DNA of 64,000 nucleotides, taken from assembly GCA_013368315.1 (NCBI GenBank), contig JAACJM010000112.1:1-64000 (forward strand), read 5' to 3'. The stretch is from Tetrapyrgos nigripes (lineage: Eukaryota; Basidiomycota; Agaricomycetes; Agaricales; Campanellaceae). Shown one piece after another: positions 30,638 through 43,248 of this stretch; the stretch's first letter is position 1; the number at the start of each line of letters is the position of its first letter. Both the position numbers and the translations under genes were made by a program. The notes under the pieces were generated by a model, which had not been told where the DNA came from, ran no database searches, and worked only from the letters and a program-made list of their open reading frames with translations.

Positions 30638-32063
30638 TCAAGGTTTGCTAAAAACTAACTTTGCTATCCCAACCTCCGTCTCACTTTTATCGACCATCAC
30701 CCCATTTAGTCGACTTCTTTCCCCAAGAAGATCCACCCTCTGAACCCCTTCATCCCACCCTCCACCCAACATCCTACACCGTCGCTCATATGCACGAGCA
30801 GCGCGTCGCTGTCCACGTGTATCGACGCGTCCAAGGGTCTCCCATTCATCTTGAGTAAGTTTGATATGCAGTGTCTTATAAACAGCGTTGAGAACGTCAA
30901 AATTAGTGATTGGGGTATCAGATTGATTGGAGTGGGAGGAATGAGAGTGAGAATGAGAGTTATGAGACCCAATGTCTCCGAGGAAGAATTTGTTTGTAGT
31001 ACCAGAACCATGACCATGGTGAGATTGCGATTGCGACTCGAACGATGTGGATCTGCCTCCAGGAAACGCTACAACAGGCCACGAGAACATATCACTCTTC
31101 AGAACTAATCTATCAAATGTCGGCGGATCAGTTGCAGGCTGAGAAAGCACATGTCCTGGGACTGAATTCCTCGTGGTTCTGTCTACCACGCTATGCACAG
31201 AAGGCGGTAATAGAACATCGTATGAGATAGGTGCGTGCGTGAGATGGTTGGAAGCGAGTAGAGGATGCATATGAAGGGTTTGTGGACGATAAGGGTTGAC
31301 GAAGGAGACGTGACGGCCTGTTGCGAGAAAGGAACCGAAGAATCAAGATGCAAAGAAAATGGTTTGAGACTTGGAGTCAGCCTCATTCTAATAATGCGAA
31401 TTGCCCAAAGAGCTTTACGCACGGCGTTTTTCGAGATCGCTTGAACTTCTAGTTCCATGACTGCTTTCGCTGGTGTGGGATCGTTTCAAGGCAGGTCTGG
31501 TTTGACCAGCTGTAGCGTGTAAGCTACCTGAGCTTGAAACGCGTGAATTGGACGAGAAGCCGTTTGTAGAGGGTTCTGGTTCCTCGTTATGATGAGGGGG
31601 AATGAAAGACGACGATAAGGAATGATGGTGACTATGACCACGGTGTAAAGAAGTGTCATTGGCGTTGTTATCGTGTGTATGTCCTTGAGTGAGACCGAGT
31701 CACAGAACCACGATTAATGACGACGCGGCGATAAGGACAATAGACGAACATACTTTCAGAGTAGCTGTCTGCCCTGGAACGCGATGACGAGTGATGTGAT
31801 CTAGAGGAATGAGAGTGACTATCCTTGTGATGATGACTTGTATGATTAGAAGGAAAGCCATTGAAGCCAGGAGTAGGACGGAGTACATAGTCAACGTCCG
31901 CTGAAGGTATAATGTGGTAAGTCGGAGCATGGTGTTTTGTGTCAACGAGTCTTGGACCGACAGGAGTAGAGCGAGGACGTGGGGGAGGCGCTGGTCTTGA
32001 TTGATAGTCTTCAAAACGAGGGTGAATAGGGAGACGACTGAAAATATCACGAAGAAGATGCAT
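30638..32063 (-). CDS. DUF6699-domain protein
   Basis: Three exons were read: 32063-31754, 31683-31423 and 31317-30638, with introns in phase. The start is MHLLRDIFSRLPIHPRF. The first two exons encode a Pro-, Ser- and His-rich disordered N-terminus. The last exon holds the DUF6699 fold: HPLLASNHLTHAPISYDVLL, DMFSWPVVAFPGG, NFDVLNAVYKTLHIKLTQDE, and RAARAYERRCRMLGGGWDEG followed by VQRVDLLG. DUF6699 is widespread in Agaricomycetes and has no established function. The tail is LNGVMVDKSETEVGIAKLVF. Total length is about 416 residues. Confidence 0.83.
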
Positions 32064-33371
32064 CCCAAGTTTTTTGAAGTTGAGGGACGAGGATGGGAGG
32101 CCGCGAGAACGACAAAATTTTTTCGCGCTTTATGAGGTACGGACAATGCCCTAGCCCTAGAGTTAACGTACAACGTATCGAGTCAAAGGGTAGAAGGAGA
32201 TAGAGTATATAGCTGTAAAGAAGTGAAAAACGCTTCTGAGAAAATTTCTATTCAGTTGCTGTCAAAGGACTTCCGCACCTTGTAAAAAGGGGTATCAACG
32301 ATAACATGATTATAACATGATTGCCTGAATCAGCTGGGTTCTGTCTGCGCAAAGTATTCAGTGAAACCGAACGTGGACGATATTCGGGAGTGCGTGGCCT
32401 TCATAAAACGTCGACTATCAGGTAGACGTCCCACTCGAAGCGAAGTATATTGAGTTTGCCGGGTAGATGGTACCCGAAATGAAAGGACTCTTTACCCAGT
32501 TCGTGAAGCTCGGAGTGTTGGCAGGCCATGATGAGGCGACATGAGGTCTTCTTGGGCACGCTAGATTCCGATTAGCACCCTAGTTGTTGATAAACGGACA
32601 GATATTACTGTATTGTTTGCAGAATTTTCAGCGTCAAAAACAACCCATAAGTATATAAAGAATTCGAACGAACCTGCTTCCAGCACTTGGGAAATTATTT
32701 GAAGGAACCGGTTTTCTAGAGTCTAATCTAAAAATAATCGAAGATTGCTCGATCAGGACGCTTTTGCTGTCCTCCTTCACAACTGGTACACATAATACCG
32801 CAGAGAAGCTAGTTTTCTGTCGTTCTCGGTCACATAGGCTATAAAGCTGTATGGGGTTGGTCGAGGCAAAGAGTCATGAAATCTGGGCCCTGCATCTCCG
32901 AGGCAAGAGGATTGATCATCATTGTATACGTAGTCGACTTCTGGATACGCAGATAGCACAAACGTTTGCAGTCACGACGTCTTGTTGTCATTGAGAATGA
33001 TGTGAACGCATCGTAAAGGTAGGTCATAACGCGACATGATAGGGTAACTCGTGGTTAGACAAAACCCGTCCCGCAGTAGGGAGTTGCATTCGTAGAATCT
33101 GAGTCATCCAAGAGCCATGGATTGATGAGTCATGACACCTAGTTTTTCCGGTTCCAAGAGGTTGATCGTTCCCATGAAACTTGAATATACGTGAAAACAA
33201 GACTTCAAGAGGGCTTTTAGAGGCCTAGAAGGTGGACACTGAGGGAAAACCAGTAAACTCTCTGCGCCAACATGATGGTTGGAGAAAAAGAGGGTTTTAT
33301 CTTATCTCGGCTAACCCCGCGCAGATAATTCCACCCAATCACGTTTATTTTCTAACCTATACGATGAATGA
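32064..33371. other. Intergenic, divergent promoters
   Basis: No gene is recognised between the divergently transcribed DUF6699 and dap1-like genes. Short frames near 32780-33030 have no recognisable motif. Confidence 0.45.
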
Positions 33372-34186
33372 GGAAAAGTTGTCCTCAACCTCAAGCCGTA
33401 TCTTCTCTTCCCTCACTCCACCACCGCTGTCTACTGTGCTCTTGCTCTCGTCCCTGTGTACTTCCTTTTCCGTAGTGCATACGGTTCCTCTGGGTCATCA
33501 AGTTCCACGTCATCCTCAACAACGACTAACGACGGACAGAAGGACGGAGAACAGACGAAATCGATAATGCAGCCAGCAAGAGAAGATTTACTCCCACCCA
33601 AGGATGACCCTTTCACCTTGGAAGAGCTGAAGGCATTTGACGGCAGTGACCCTTCCAAACCAATTTACGTGTCGATCAAAGGCGAGTAGTGTAACTTCTT
33701 TTGCCATGGCTGCCTTTCCTTACTATCCTCAACTTTTCTCTTTGCTTTTATGCTGACGTTGTATCTGCATGTATAGGCACAGTTTTTGACGTTTCGCGCA
33801 AATCAGACGTATACGGCCCCGGAAAAGGTTATAACGTTTTTGCTGGCAAGGACGGGTCTCGAGGGCTAGGGAAGTCTAGTTTGAAGACGGAAGATGCGGT
33901 ACCTGACTGGAGTGTTCTGGAAGACAAGGATAGGAAGACCTTGGATGACTGGTATACATTTTTTGAGTGAGTATCCAGTAGCTCTCCTTTTTTCTTCCAC
34001 AACTAGCCTATGATTTTCTTCGACGAGTTGCGCAGCACTCTCTCCTTTGACATGCCATGATCACAGAGCTAACCTCCTCCATTCTCCAGGAAACGCTACA
34101 ACATCGTCGGTCGTGTTAGCGACATGCCCGCCGCCGTAGCTCCCTTCGTCATCTCACATTCGTCTTCGCCTTCCACGAACCTGTAG
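33372..34186 (+). CDS. dap1: Cytochrome b5-like haem-binding protein (MAPR/Dap1)
   Basis: MAPR proteins bind haem and support P450 enzymes of sterol synthesis. The frame has an N-terminal membrane helix (AVYCALALVPVYFLFRSAYG) and an acidic linker. The haem/steroid-binding domain follows: PFTLEELKAFDGSDPSKPIY, then TVFDVSRKSDVYGPGKGYNV, FAGKDGSRGLGKSSL, DWSVLEDKDRKTLDDWYTFF and KRYNIVGRV. The two Tyr of YGPGKGY, used for haem ligation in the family, are present. Introns are 33682-33776 (donor GCGAGT, a GC-AG intron) and 33967-34089 (GT-AG). The start codon is unresolved. The correct frame meets TGA at 33369-33371 with no ATG after it, so an upstream exon is likely. Stop is TAG 34184-34186. Confidence 0.85.
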
Positions 34187-36936
34187 GCTAACTGGTGGTA
34201 GAAGAAGTTATTTCTCACTACCCTGGGTTCATGTGATGCAGAGAGAATGGTTGTAGCATAAACTGTAGGATCGGTATTTCACCAATAAATCTCAAGATAT
34301 CATGCCCAACCCGGACCGGCCTTGACCAAACCTTGGCTCTTCTCTCTCTTCTCTTCTTGTCTCGTCTCACCCATCACCGTCAATCTTCGCATCGTGTGAT
34401 GAAGCTCTGAAACTTTACTACCGTGCCTGGAAAAGCGATATCCAGAAAAGGGAGCAGGCTCCTCGAAAGCGGAGACCCCTCTGTGACTACTAGCGCCTCT
34501 CGTTTACACGAACGGTGTATTTATGGTCTGTTCGTGGAATCCATGCATGTACACTGTACAGAAACGGAGGAAGAGTGGGTTGGGTGGGCTTACATCGTTT
34601 CACGCCAAACGATGTCCACCAGTGCCAGTGCCTGTTTCCTATTGGACTGGCCATAGCGCTAGCAGGACCTGGACAGCGGGTTACCGAATTGGAGTCTCGC
34701 GCATTGTTTGCGAGAGAACGACCCTTGAAGAATGGAAATGAAAGATCTGTACGTCAGTCTGTCGTATGTCCTTGTGAGTCTTATATCACATCAACACCAC
34801 CATCAATGTTGCAACCGGATTGTTCCAGGACCTAAAGTCCAATCCAAACGGCACCTGCCAAAGTACCATTCCTATCATTAACGATGAACAGGCGAAGAAT
34901 GGAAACGGAAGAGCTGCACCGTACTATAGCTGTTCTGGACTTGGTTGTAAGTTTCATTTCGCCATTTCGCTCCACTACAGCTAGCTAAATATCACTAGCA
35001 GCGCTTCTTCTCTCGTCGACGATAAGATGAAAACTAGACTTGGGATTCTCAGTCGGACAGTCACAACCTGCGAGGTCCTCAGCTTCGAACAAGCTCAAGA
35101 TCTTCTCGCGTACTATCCCAGACTCATACACGTACTGGTTGGAATGGCGCATCAAAGATCGGCCATGGCCATGTGTACTCAGGACTGACAGTAGTCCTCC
35201 AGTGAGTCCTCTTCCAATAGGTAGCTATGTTTGGTTCAGGTATTTTCCCGACGTTGAGCCTTGCTTACATGCAGCGCTTATAGATGGCTTGTAATCTCAA
35301 CAATGTCAAAAGATCTCCGTCGGACATACGGAGAGGATGGTATCGCGGCCGGTGGGATAATAAGTACGGTAAGTTAGGTACCGGAGATGGCCATTGTAAT
35401 TGTAATATCTTTATCAGTCACTTGGGATAGGCGCTTTTTTCAATTGTATCTTCTCCAGCTGACTTGATAGACTGAATATTCTCTACCGGTATTGCCTAGA
35501 ATGGTATGTCACTGCTGAACTCCTTCACTAGTACTATTCCGTCCTTGACTTAAAGAGCTTTACTTGTTTCACACCGTAGTCCATCTTGTCAATACGTATC
35601 CCGTCCAAGACCTGGTTTGGAGAGTCGGTCAATTAACTTCCGTTGAAATTTTGGACATACATCGGTAAAGTCTCCACCAATATTCTTGGCTCTTCGACTT
35701 CGGATGACCTTGTTCACCGAGCACCACTAACGTACCCATGTCGGCTGTCGTGGCACTTGCCAATCATCAAATGGATGTTGGAAAATTGAGGTGAGTCATA
35801 ATATGAATCATCTTAGACTCCTCCGAGTCGGTGCCCGCATTATTGCTCCCATGACACTGAGTGACTGACGCATCAATTCAGCTAACCGTTTTTGCCAGAA
35901 GTAGAGTGCATCCTCGTTCAGGTTCACCTCGGTGATGTACATACCGTATACTTGAACGAGCCCGTACTTTGATCTGGTTTCGTGCCACTTTGCTCATTGG
36001 CAATCAGAATGATGGGCCAAAGTGATGGATTTCATGGTACAAGAGGTGCTGATTACACAGATGGGCCTTGTGTGCGATGACTCTGGGTTCCTTTTCGCCA
36101 TTCCTCCGGTCAAACGATGGAACTTGAAACGGATTTAGGAAAATTTACTTGCGATCCTGCTACTTACCTACTGTTACGAGACTCTGGCTCGGAGTACTCC
36201 AAGTCACATTGCCCAGTTCTCAGCGCCAATTTTTTTTAATTCCTGATCGGTATCACTGCGCACCACGCTTGACTGGATACGATCTTTGGATGAAACGACA
36301 TCGCAAGGCGAAATAATATCTGTCTTCTTCAAAACATTAACGCCTTATGGCATTGCGACGGGTCCAATGGTCGGTTCTCCCTCAGATATGGTGGCTTTTG
36401 ACCCACCTTCACGAGTCGTTCTTTCTCGCTCTATGTTTGTGCTACTTTAAACTGGGTACCCATGCTTCTGCTCGGGCTACTGAGTTACTATCATTAGCTG
36501 TAATTGAAAGATCGACAACAGAAATTGACACTGCGCTTTCGACTGATAGCTATGGCTTCCTATCTTTTGGCCGCTCGGGTGTACCTTTCCTCCGCCCGAT
36601 AGTGTACACTCTCAGTGCCCTTTGCTCACTGATTCAATCCTGAGCCGCCGGTCAAGACTCTACCGATACATCCGTTTAGGCAACTTCTTGACATCTGGAC
36701 GTGGATCTCTCCGACATTTTTTTTCTTTCCTTTGATCAGCGTCTAAGACTGCTCTTTCCTTGTCTCTTCGTCGTTACTTACTGGTGTTAGCAGCAGCTTG
36801 GTTCCTTCATCGCACCTCTCGTTTCTTTATCTGGGCTCCGCCTCGATGACAGGCAATATCTTGAGGGCACGTTTTTCTTCAGCTATAGCTGCATGTCTCT
36901 TTTCTGATACTTTGCCGTGTGTTTCTCGTTTGTAGG
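34187..36936 (+). other. Coding-looking but unidentified exons
   Basis: Several strips read like real protein with plausible splice sites but no family I know. Examples are 34837-34950 (DLKSNPNGTCQSTIPIINDE), 35580-35664 (HLVNTYPVQDLVWRVGQLTS) and 35738-35790 (MSAVVALANHQMDVGKL, followed by GTGAGT). I could not chain them into one frame. They may be one or two lineage-specific genes on the plus strand, or decayed genes. Confidence 0.3.
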
Positions 36937-37359
36937 AAGCTCGCCGCCAAAAGCAAAGCTTTGAGAGTATTGTTTTACGTACCGACAACTTCATCGCCGA
37001 AGTCATAAATGCCCGCCAAGACATTTCCATTGCTGAAAGAGTGCCTCAAGCCTGTTTCGAGAGGTGAGTCAAAGCAAATTTCTCTCACTGAAAAGGTCAA
37101 AGCGCTGACTCTGTTCCTGGCGATCATAGTACGCTAGAGGAGTTTCAAAGGATCAGAGATTCAGCAAGGCAACGGGCAAATCGGAATTGGCGTCAACGAA
37201 TATTTGAACGACGAGAAAATTCACAAAAGATCGAAGAGTATAGCAGGCGGATGAGGGAGGTCAAAAATGCGTTTCAGGTAAGTGTTGAGGCTCCCGTTGT
37301 TTCTTTCTTACTTCTGATATGGGTGTTTCAATGATGTGTAGATGTCATTGGCAAGCTGA
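36937..37359 (+). CDS. Hypothetical charged helical protein, 3' part
   Basis: Two well-formed exons and a tiny last one were read: 36937-37063, 37130-37277 and 37342-37359. Their boundaries are TAG|G...G|GTGAGT, TAG|T...G|GTAAGT and TAG|A. The spliced frame reads EARRQKQSFESIVLRTDNFI, then AEVINARQDISIAERVPQA, then LEEFQRIRDSARQRANRNWR and EEYSRRMREVKNAFQMSLAS before TGA. It is Arg/Glu-rich and probably a long helix or coiled coil. Upstream exons must exist but were not identified. No family is recognised. Confidence 0.5.
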
Positions 37360-39480
37360 AGCGAATGATACTGAGATAGCAAGCTACACTACATCGTCTT
37401 GTGCTGGCATGCTAGACACTGGTAGTACGAGGCCTCTGCTGTCCTATCTTCGACTGAATGACATCTCTCTGAACAGCCGGAATCGAACTGAGAAATTTGC
37501 TTCGGGATACAGAGGAATGAAAAGTTGTCCCGGATGTCATGATTATTGTTGATTCTGAAGGCTTCACTTCGGTGTGGATATACAACTTGAATATATATTT
37601 CGAAGATACCTACACCCATTGCGATCAGACATGCATCGCTTTAGGAAAAGAAGTGTAAGGCTGGCATATAAATTATGGTCATCAAACCCGATCTATTGCA
37701 GAAAACGAAAAGAACACAAAGAAAGAAGACGGTCAAAGGGCGTACCCAAAGGTACGAGCTCGGAGGAGTACACGCATCATAAGGCTCGGGCATCGGGAAG
37801 ACCCATAAATGGGCTCTCGTGATCTAGATGGTTTCTGCCAGAGAAGATAGAGCGGACGATCTACGCGCTTCTACTCGCAAAGAAAGGTAGTCTTCAATGC
37901 ACAGAATCCGAAAGAAGCACTTTATTACAGCGATTCCTGTAAATATTGAATGGGAATGACTTTTTTTTTTCCGCGCGTTACCCAAAAAGGAAGGTCGCCT
38001 GCCGCCGGTGATCATCTTTCTTGTCTCTTTCCCATCTCTTTTTCATTGCACGACCCCCCGTCATGATTACTATTCGTGACCTAGAAGTGACATGGGCCCT
38101 AGAAGTGGAAGATTCCAAAGAAATCTGTCCATATCTTTGTTCCTCCTTCATCTCCCTTCATAAAAATTGAATAGTAGATACTTTCACATATTACCTACAT
38201 TTCTATGTAACCAGATTTACCAGGTTTCACTGAGACGTTTGCCATGGGCTGAAAACGACGAACAAAGTACATTTCCGTGAGCGTGACAGAAGCAAAAGGC
38301 TTTCGCATAAGCTATCCCGTTGAGAAAATTTTGTGAAACTTAATATGGTAATCCCTATGACTGATTTTATTATCCAGCCTTTTCCCGGGCCAAAACTTGA
38401 GTGTTGTGCCTTTTTACGCAGCAGACGAGGCGGAAGTGATAGAAAAGTTGCTTCAAACTCCGCTCGGCGCCTGCTTTTTTGAAAAGGGTCACACCTGTGA
38501 CATCTTCCACTTCCCCGCCAATACGCCGTCACAAAACGTCCCTTGTCGGCCCTCCATGGCTTGTATCCACATCCCTCGAAAACCCTGCAGATTTAATAAA
38601 CCAAAGGCTTATGACCATAGACTTCAGGTGTGTAAATCTTTTGGGACAACGGTAAAGATTTGCGAAAGTTTTAATTCATCGACATTTTTTCTTCCATTTC
38701 TAGGTCACAAATAGTAGTGAAGTATGCCAACGGACTGTAATAAAGTAGCGCGGAATAATATTGGATTTTATGTAGCTACTTCGAGCACTGGCGCTCTGAT
38801 CAGTCTGCGTACATGCCAATGGCGAGAGAACGGCTCATGGCACATGTCCCGATTCGGATATATGCCATCTTCCTTATATAGTAGTCCTTTCCCAGCCTAT
38901 GGCATATGTCTGCCAGAGCTCCCGCCCTTTGGTGAGGCTCCCTGGTGCTATCCCTCTGTATTCTAAGGTATCATACAGCTAATATATGATTTTGAGACAT
39001 GTTTAGTACACATTATAAGCTTTTTTGGGTAGTTGGTGTAGTGTGCAGTGGGAGAATCCAGCCTTGACCCCTAGAACCCTTACTCGCTTAGAATTTCTTC
39101 CTTGGCTGCGCTCATAGTTGAAAAAACTAGAAAACTTACTAGGTATGAAAGAAAACTAGTATTTTCTCTGTCAATGTCCTGATTTAGCCCCAATTCTTCA
39201 GGTCAATGGTTAAATGATAGAATTTTTGTGTACTCATTGTCTTTGGGATACCTGTTCCAATTTGGCCTTCTTCTTCAGTGTCATTTAGTCATGCTGTGGG
39301 AAAATTCAGCGGGATTGGCGGAATCTTACTGTTTGATGTCCTGCGTGAAGCGCAGAAGAAAAATAGAATTTTAATAAAAATAAGTCTGTAAAACAGATAT
39401 CAAAGTGTGTGGAGGTATAATGACATTTGATTCTAGGGAATTGCCTAAGGCTAGCAGAGAACAGACAGCGGAGCAAAATG
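37360..39480. other. Unresolved region with scattered coding-like strips
   Basis: At 37519-37662 the plus strand reads VVPDVMIIVDSEGFTSVWIY, then ICY-free hydrophilic sequence with DTYTHCDQTCIALGKEV, ending at GTGTAAG. At 38397-38590 a frame rich in Cys and Pro (LLQTPLGACFFEKGHTCDIF) is open. Neither is recognised, and no complete gene model could be built. The rest looks non-coding. Confidence 0.25.
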
Positions 39481-39485
39481 ATAGG

Positions 39486-39556
39486 ATACAACTGGGGTTT
39501 GAACTTGGGAGCTTGCTGTGGGAAAAGTGATAATCTAACCACTTCGCCAAACAGCA
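39486..39556 (-). repeat. tRNA-like sequence, possible SINE head
   Basis: On the minus strand TGGCGAAGTGG (A-box-like, 39549-39539) and AGTTCAAACCCC (B-box-like, about 39505-39494) are spaced as in a tRNA promoter. No good cloverleaf forms. The following sequence on the minus strand (39480 down to 39360) ends in an AT-rich tail near 39376-39360. This suggests a tRNA-derived SINE rather than a functional tRNA. Confidence 0.4.
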
Positions 39557-39957
39557 ACAACAAAATCGACACTTACGCCAGGACATATGCCACTTGATTA
39601 ATCTTGATACATGTGCCATGAGCCGAGAGAGCTATGACGAAAATAATCGGTACTAATTGGCTATGAAACAACTTGAATAGACTAGGTACAAGTAAGAGTA
39701 ACAGGTATGACTGGAGAGCATAATGAAATGAAAGCAAGCAAGAATACAAAATGAATATTATCTTGAGCAAGGCTCCTAGCTGTATAATAGAAATGCTAAC
39801 AGAGACACAACGAATGTGGATGCGCTACAAAGGTACGCAGAGGCGACGACTAAGACGTGAATTAAGATGAAAACAGGTATCCGATAATGCAAGGAAGAGT
39901 CCCAAATGAATGACAGCTGGATAATCAAATAAGTAACCATACACGAGAAGACGAAAC

Positions 39958-42900
39958 TCAAAGGTAAGTTCTCCGGTGGAATGCAGTATTCGCATATTCG
40001 GGACCGGGAGGAAGATCGATTCCTACGGACCGGCAGTATTCGACTAGCTGTTGCCTCATCTCGTCACAATGATGTTGTTGTACTGGATACGAGTGTCAGG
40101 AACAGCCATCATAATGTGAAAGTAAAAGAGGAAGCAAACTTACACTGACAAGGCCATAACACATTCATGACATCAACCGGCACCAACAGTGATTTTGCCA
40201 ATTCCAAGATCTCGGTAAGCGACTGGTCATATTTCCACAACATCAAGCAGCTAGAAGGTACAAGTTAGTTGTACATTCATCGGCAGAAGAAGGTATGGGA
40301 ACCAGAAACTGACATTGCGAGTTGGTTTGAGAACCACGTAGCTTGGAACGGTCGCCGTGTTAACTGGTGACCATGGGGGTCAGTTATGTGCTCAATAGAA
40401 AGCTTGACACGCTTGACGACTTCTTGTTGGTGGTAAACTGCAATCAGATTGTTATTACGCACGAAGACTCAGACAAAAATAGAACAGGCATACTCCATTC
40501 TTGAGCTTGTCTGCGGTTGAAAAAAAGACCTCGGTTCTCCAGTCCGTGTAAACTTGAAAAAAAGAGACGTGAGTATGGCTGATATTCTCGGATTCAAAAA
40601 TGAGACGAACCTACGAAGGGCATGGGTGACCGTTATACGCGCGCTGTCGGTAAAATTGCCACTCAGCCTCGACAATAATGGAAGCAAAACGTTATCGTAA
40701 ACTCACTTGTATATGTACTCCCTCGTCAGATAAATCACCATAGTATCGAGATTGCAGGTGTGCATTTCAAGTGAATCTTGTAGAAATTGGCACTCGCCCC
40801 AAGCATCGTTGGCAAATTGCGCCTTTTCTGCTTCAGACATGGGATTGCGTTCCATACGAATACAGAAGTTCCACAGGAGCATGCTCCGACAATACAATGC
40901 CCACACAGATTCTTTATGTGAGTGTGAATCCACCGAACGATATGTCGGTGATACGCGGTCGTTAACTTCCCCTGGAAATAGTAACAGGAACTAAAAGAAA
41001 GAAAAGCAGTTAGTGAGGAACAATTCAGACGCTGGAAGGGACTACACACATTGCCAGGGTCTGTCAGAAAGAAATCTGGAAGCTCTGTGTTGAAGGCAGC
41101 GCACTGAGCAGTGTACTTGGCGATAAGACCAGCCGCACTCCAACACACTCGACGACATTCCTCATCTCGGATATGTAACGACGACCACGAAGGATCCCAT
41201 GGAACAGGGTAAGACCAAGATGTGTGAGGATCAGGGGGTAGCGTAGCGTCGGGAGGGAGACATGAACATTTCTTGTCACGGTCATCGGACCCAGAGACAG
41301 CAACGATGGGTACCATTCGGCGTTCGAAGCGCGAAACGTCGGGATCGTCGCTGTCAATGGTGGTCAAGTTAAGGGCACGAATGGTGTCGTCAAGGAGAAT
41401 GAGTGCCGATCTCACGCGCTCATCGCTGTATTGGGGGTGGACAGAGGTTTCAAAGAATGCAAGGATCTAAATGTAGAGTCAGCACGTATGCAGGTCAAAG
41501 GAACAATTGTGACGCACCAGGGCAGCTTCCGCTAGAGTAGCGTCAAGCCAGTCCGATCCCAAGGCGGCTTCCAGCTCTTCCTGAGCCGACTGACGGAATG
41601 CCATTGCCCGATCTCGACCATGAGAACCCCACTCAATGTCGCTGCTTCTCATCAAAGTCGCCATGGCAAGCGCGGAATAGATGAAAGCTGGTTGTATATT
41701 GACCCTCTCCTCGGGATCGCGTAGAGTCCGCTCGAAAAAGTCGATGTTGAGGAAGGTCAGCCAATGACCAGCATCTTTGAAGCTGTTGGCAGGAAAAAGT
41801 CAGCGTTCTTGTCCAATGAGCTCTAGATACGTCACATACAGGAACCGGACATTGGAAATGATATCGTCAAGACTAGAAAAGCCGACATTAGTCCAAGCAG
41901 ACTGTACAAATTGGTAACCCACTTACGGGTAATTGCCTAGAAACTTGTCCCACCATATTCTTTGCCTGGATTGCGTCAGGGGGGTCGGTGAAGGGAATCG
42001 CGTATGTGATGTTCGAGATTGAAGGCACTGCATGATGTTGACGTCGAGTAGTCGAGGATATGGAGCCTTCAAGGTATGGGCTTGATCATAAGCGTACTAC
42101 GTATATCACCGAAGATCAGGTTAGAAATCGAAGATTCAAGATGTAGATCGTCCAAGGTCAGGCGTACCTTCATCAAGTTGGCTTCTTCAATTGTCAGCCC
42201 TGAAGGTGAGGTAGAGATGGGAGCAGTGGGAGAGGACGGATGTATGTCGACAGCTTTTTGCGTGGCGCAGGAGGGAATGCGTTTCGAATTAGCCATATTC
42301 TCCTTCAGCTGCGACGGAGAAAACTCTCTGGTCTCGGAAGCACGAGCGGGTCCAGGTCCGGTCTTCTTTCGCTTTGGGGGAGGGGGAGCAGTTGCATCAG
42401 CAGGCCTCTTTTTACAGGATCTCTGACGAGTACCGGGACGCTTATCAGGACCTCTGCGTCTTGGCACTGCATCATACTCGCACTTGTTGGATCGTCGGAC
42501 GCAGTTGTTGCATTCGGGCCTAGTAGAGTCACAGCGTATCTTGCGGCTACGGCTGAGAGAACGATGGATGTTGTCAGTATTGCAATTTAAGGCTTAATGA
42601 AAGAACACTAAAGTATCATGAAAGAGTACCCACCATTGACGACAAGCGATGACGACGGAAGATGGTTGTTTGCGGTCCCGTGGATGATTGGTTGAAGGAG
42701 GTGTTTCTGGACGTTCGATAGGGGAAACGACTGGAGGCGCCGCCATAGGCTGGCTGTCATGCTGCTGGGTATACATGGGGTCATGAGATGGGGTATTTGG
42801 CAACCGTTGTTGAGGAGCAGAATGGGACAGACCGAGGAGCCCGCCTCCTGGTGTAGGAAGGTTGGCAATAACCGGAGAATTTAGTAGCTGGTATTCAGTT

Positions 42901-43248
42901 CCGAGTTGGTTGCGAGGATGCAGGGAGAAATTAGAGGTAAACGTGACGTGCGGACTATTCGCATTCGGAACTTCTAGAGTTGTATCAATATGCGGGGTTT
43001 GTTGGACGATTAAAGGAGGATAGTGGAACTGGTCATGATACCGGACTAATTGGGAATTGGGAACGGATGAGAACTTTCTGAGGCAAAAGAGACAGGTATA
43101 GGAACTCACAGTCATGACTATGTGGACGTGCAAACTGCGCCTCGAAGGAAGGAGAATGTACACCAGAGCCGTCCTCGCTTGGCTGGAAGCCTTCCTCAAA
43201 GGTGGCTTGTAGGGGCGAGTAGAGGTTGCCACTTGCACTCGCGACCAT
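39958..43248 (-). CDS. Zn(II)2Cys6 transcription factor with fungal TF middle domain
   Basis: This is a multi-exon regulator. The start at 43246-43248 gives MVASASGNLYSPLQATF. A 64-nt intron (about 43108-43045) restores the frame into RYHDQFHYPPLIVQQ. A Ser/Pro-rich segment follows. The zinc cluster spans an intron: ACRQC|RSRKIRCDSTRPEC, then NNCVRRSNKCEYD, about 42640-42480. The six Cys have canonical C6 spacing. The linker PRRRGPDKRPGTRQR follows. The rest (42000-39960) is helical, like the fungal-specific TF domain: MRSSDIEWGSHGRDRAMAFR, ERVRSALILLDDTIRALNLT, WSAAGLIAKYTAQ and LYCRSMLLWNFCIRMERNPM. The end is GIDLPPGPEYANTAFHRRTY then L and TGA. About a dozen exons are separated by short introns. 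Confidence 0.85.

Noticed and set aside
39486..39556. Functional tRNA gene
   Set aside because: A- and B-box-like words are present, but acceptor and anticodon stems do not pair well.
42900..43115. A C2H2-like finger (YTCLFCLRKF...H...H) in front of the Zn2Cys6 cluster
   Set aside because: It exists only if a 64-nt sequence with good GTGAGT and TTAG borders is left unspliced. Splicing it joins two protein-like frames in phase, so the finger is read from intron sequence.
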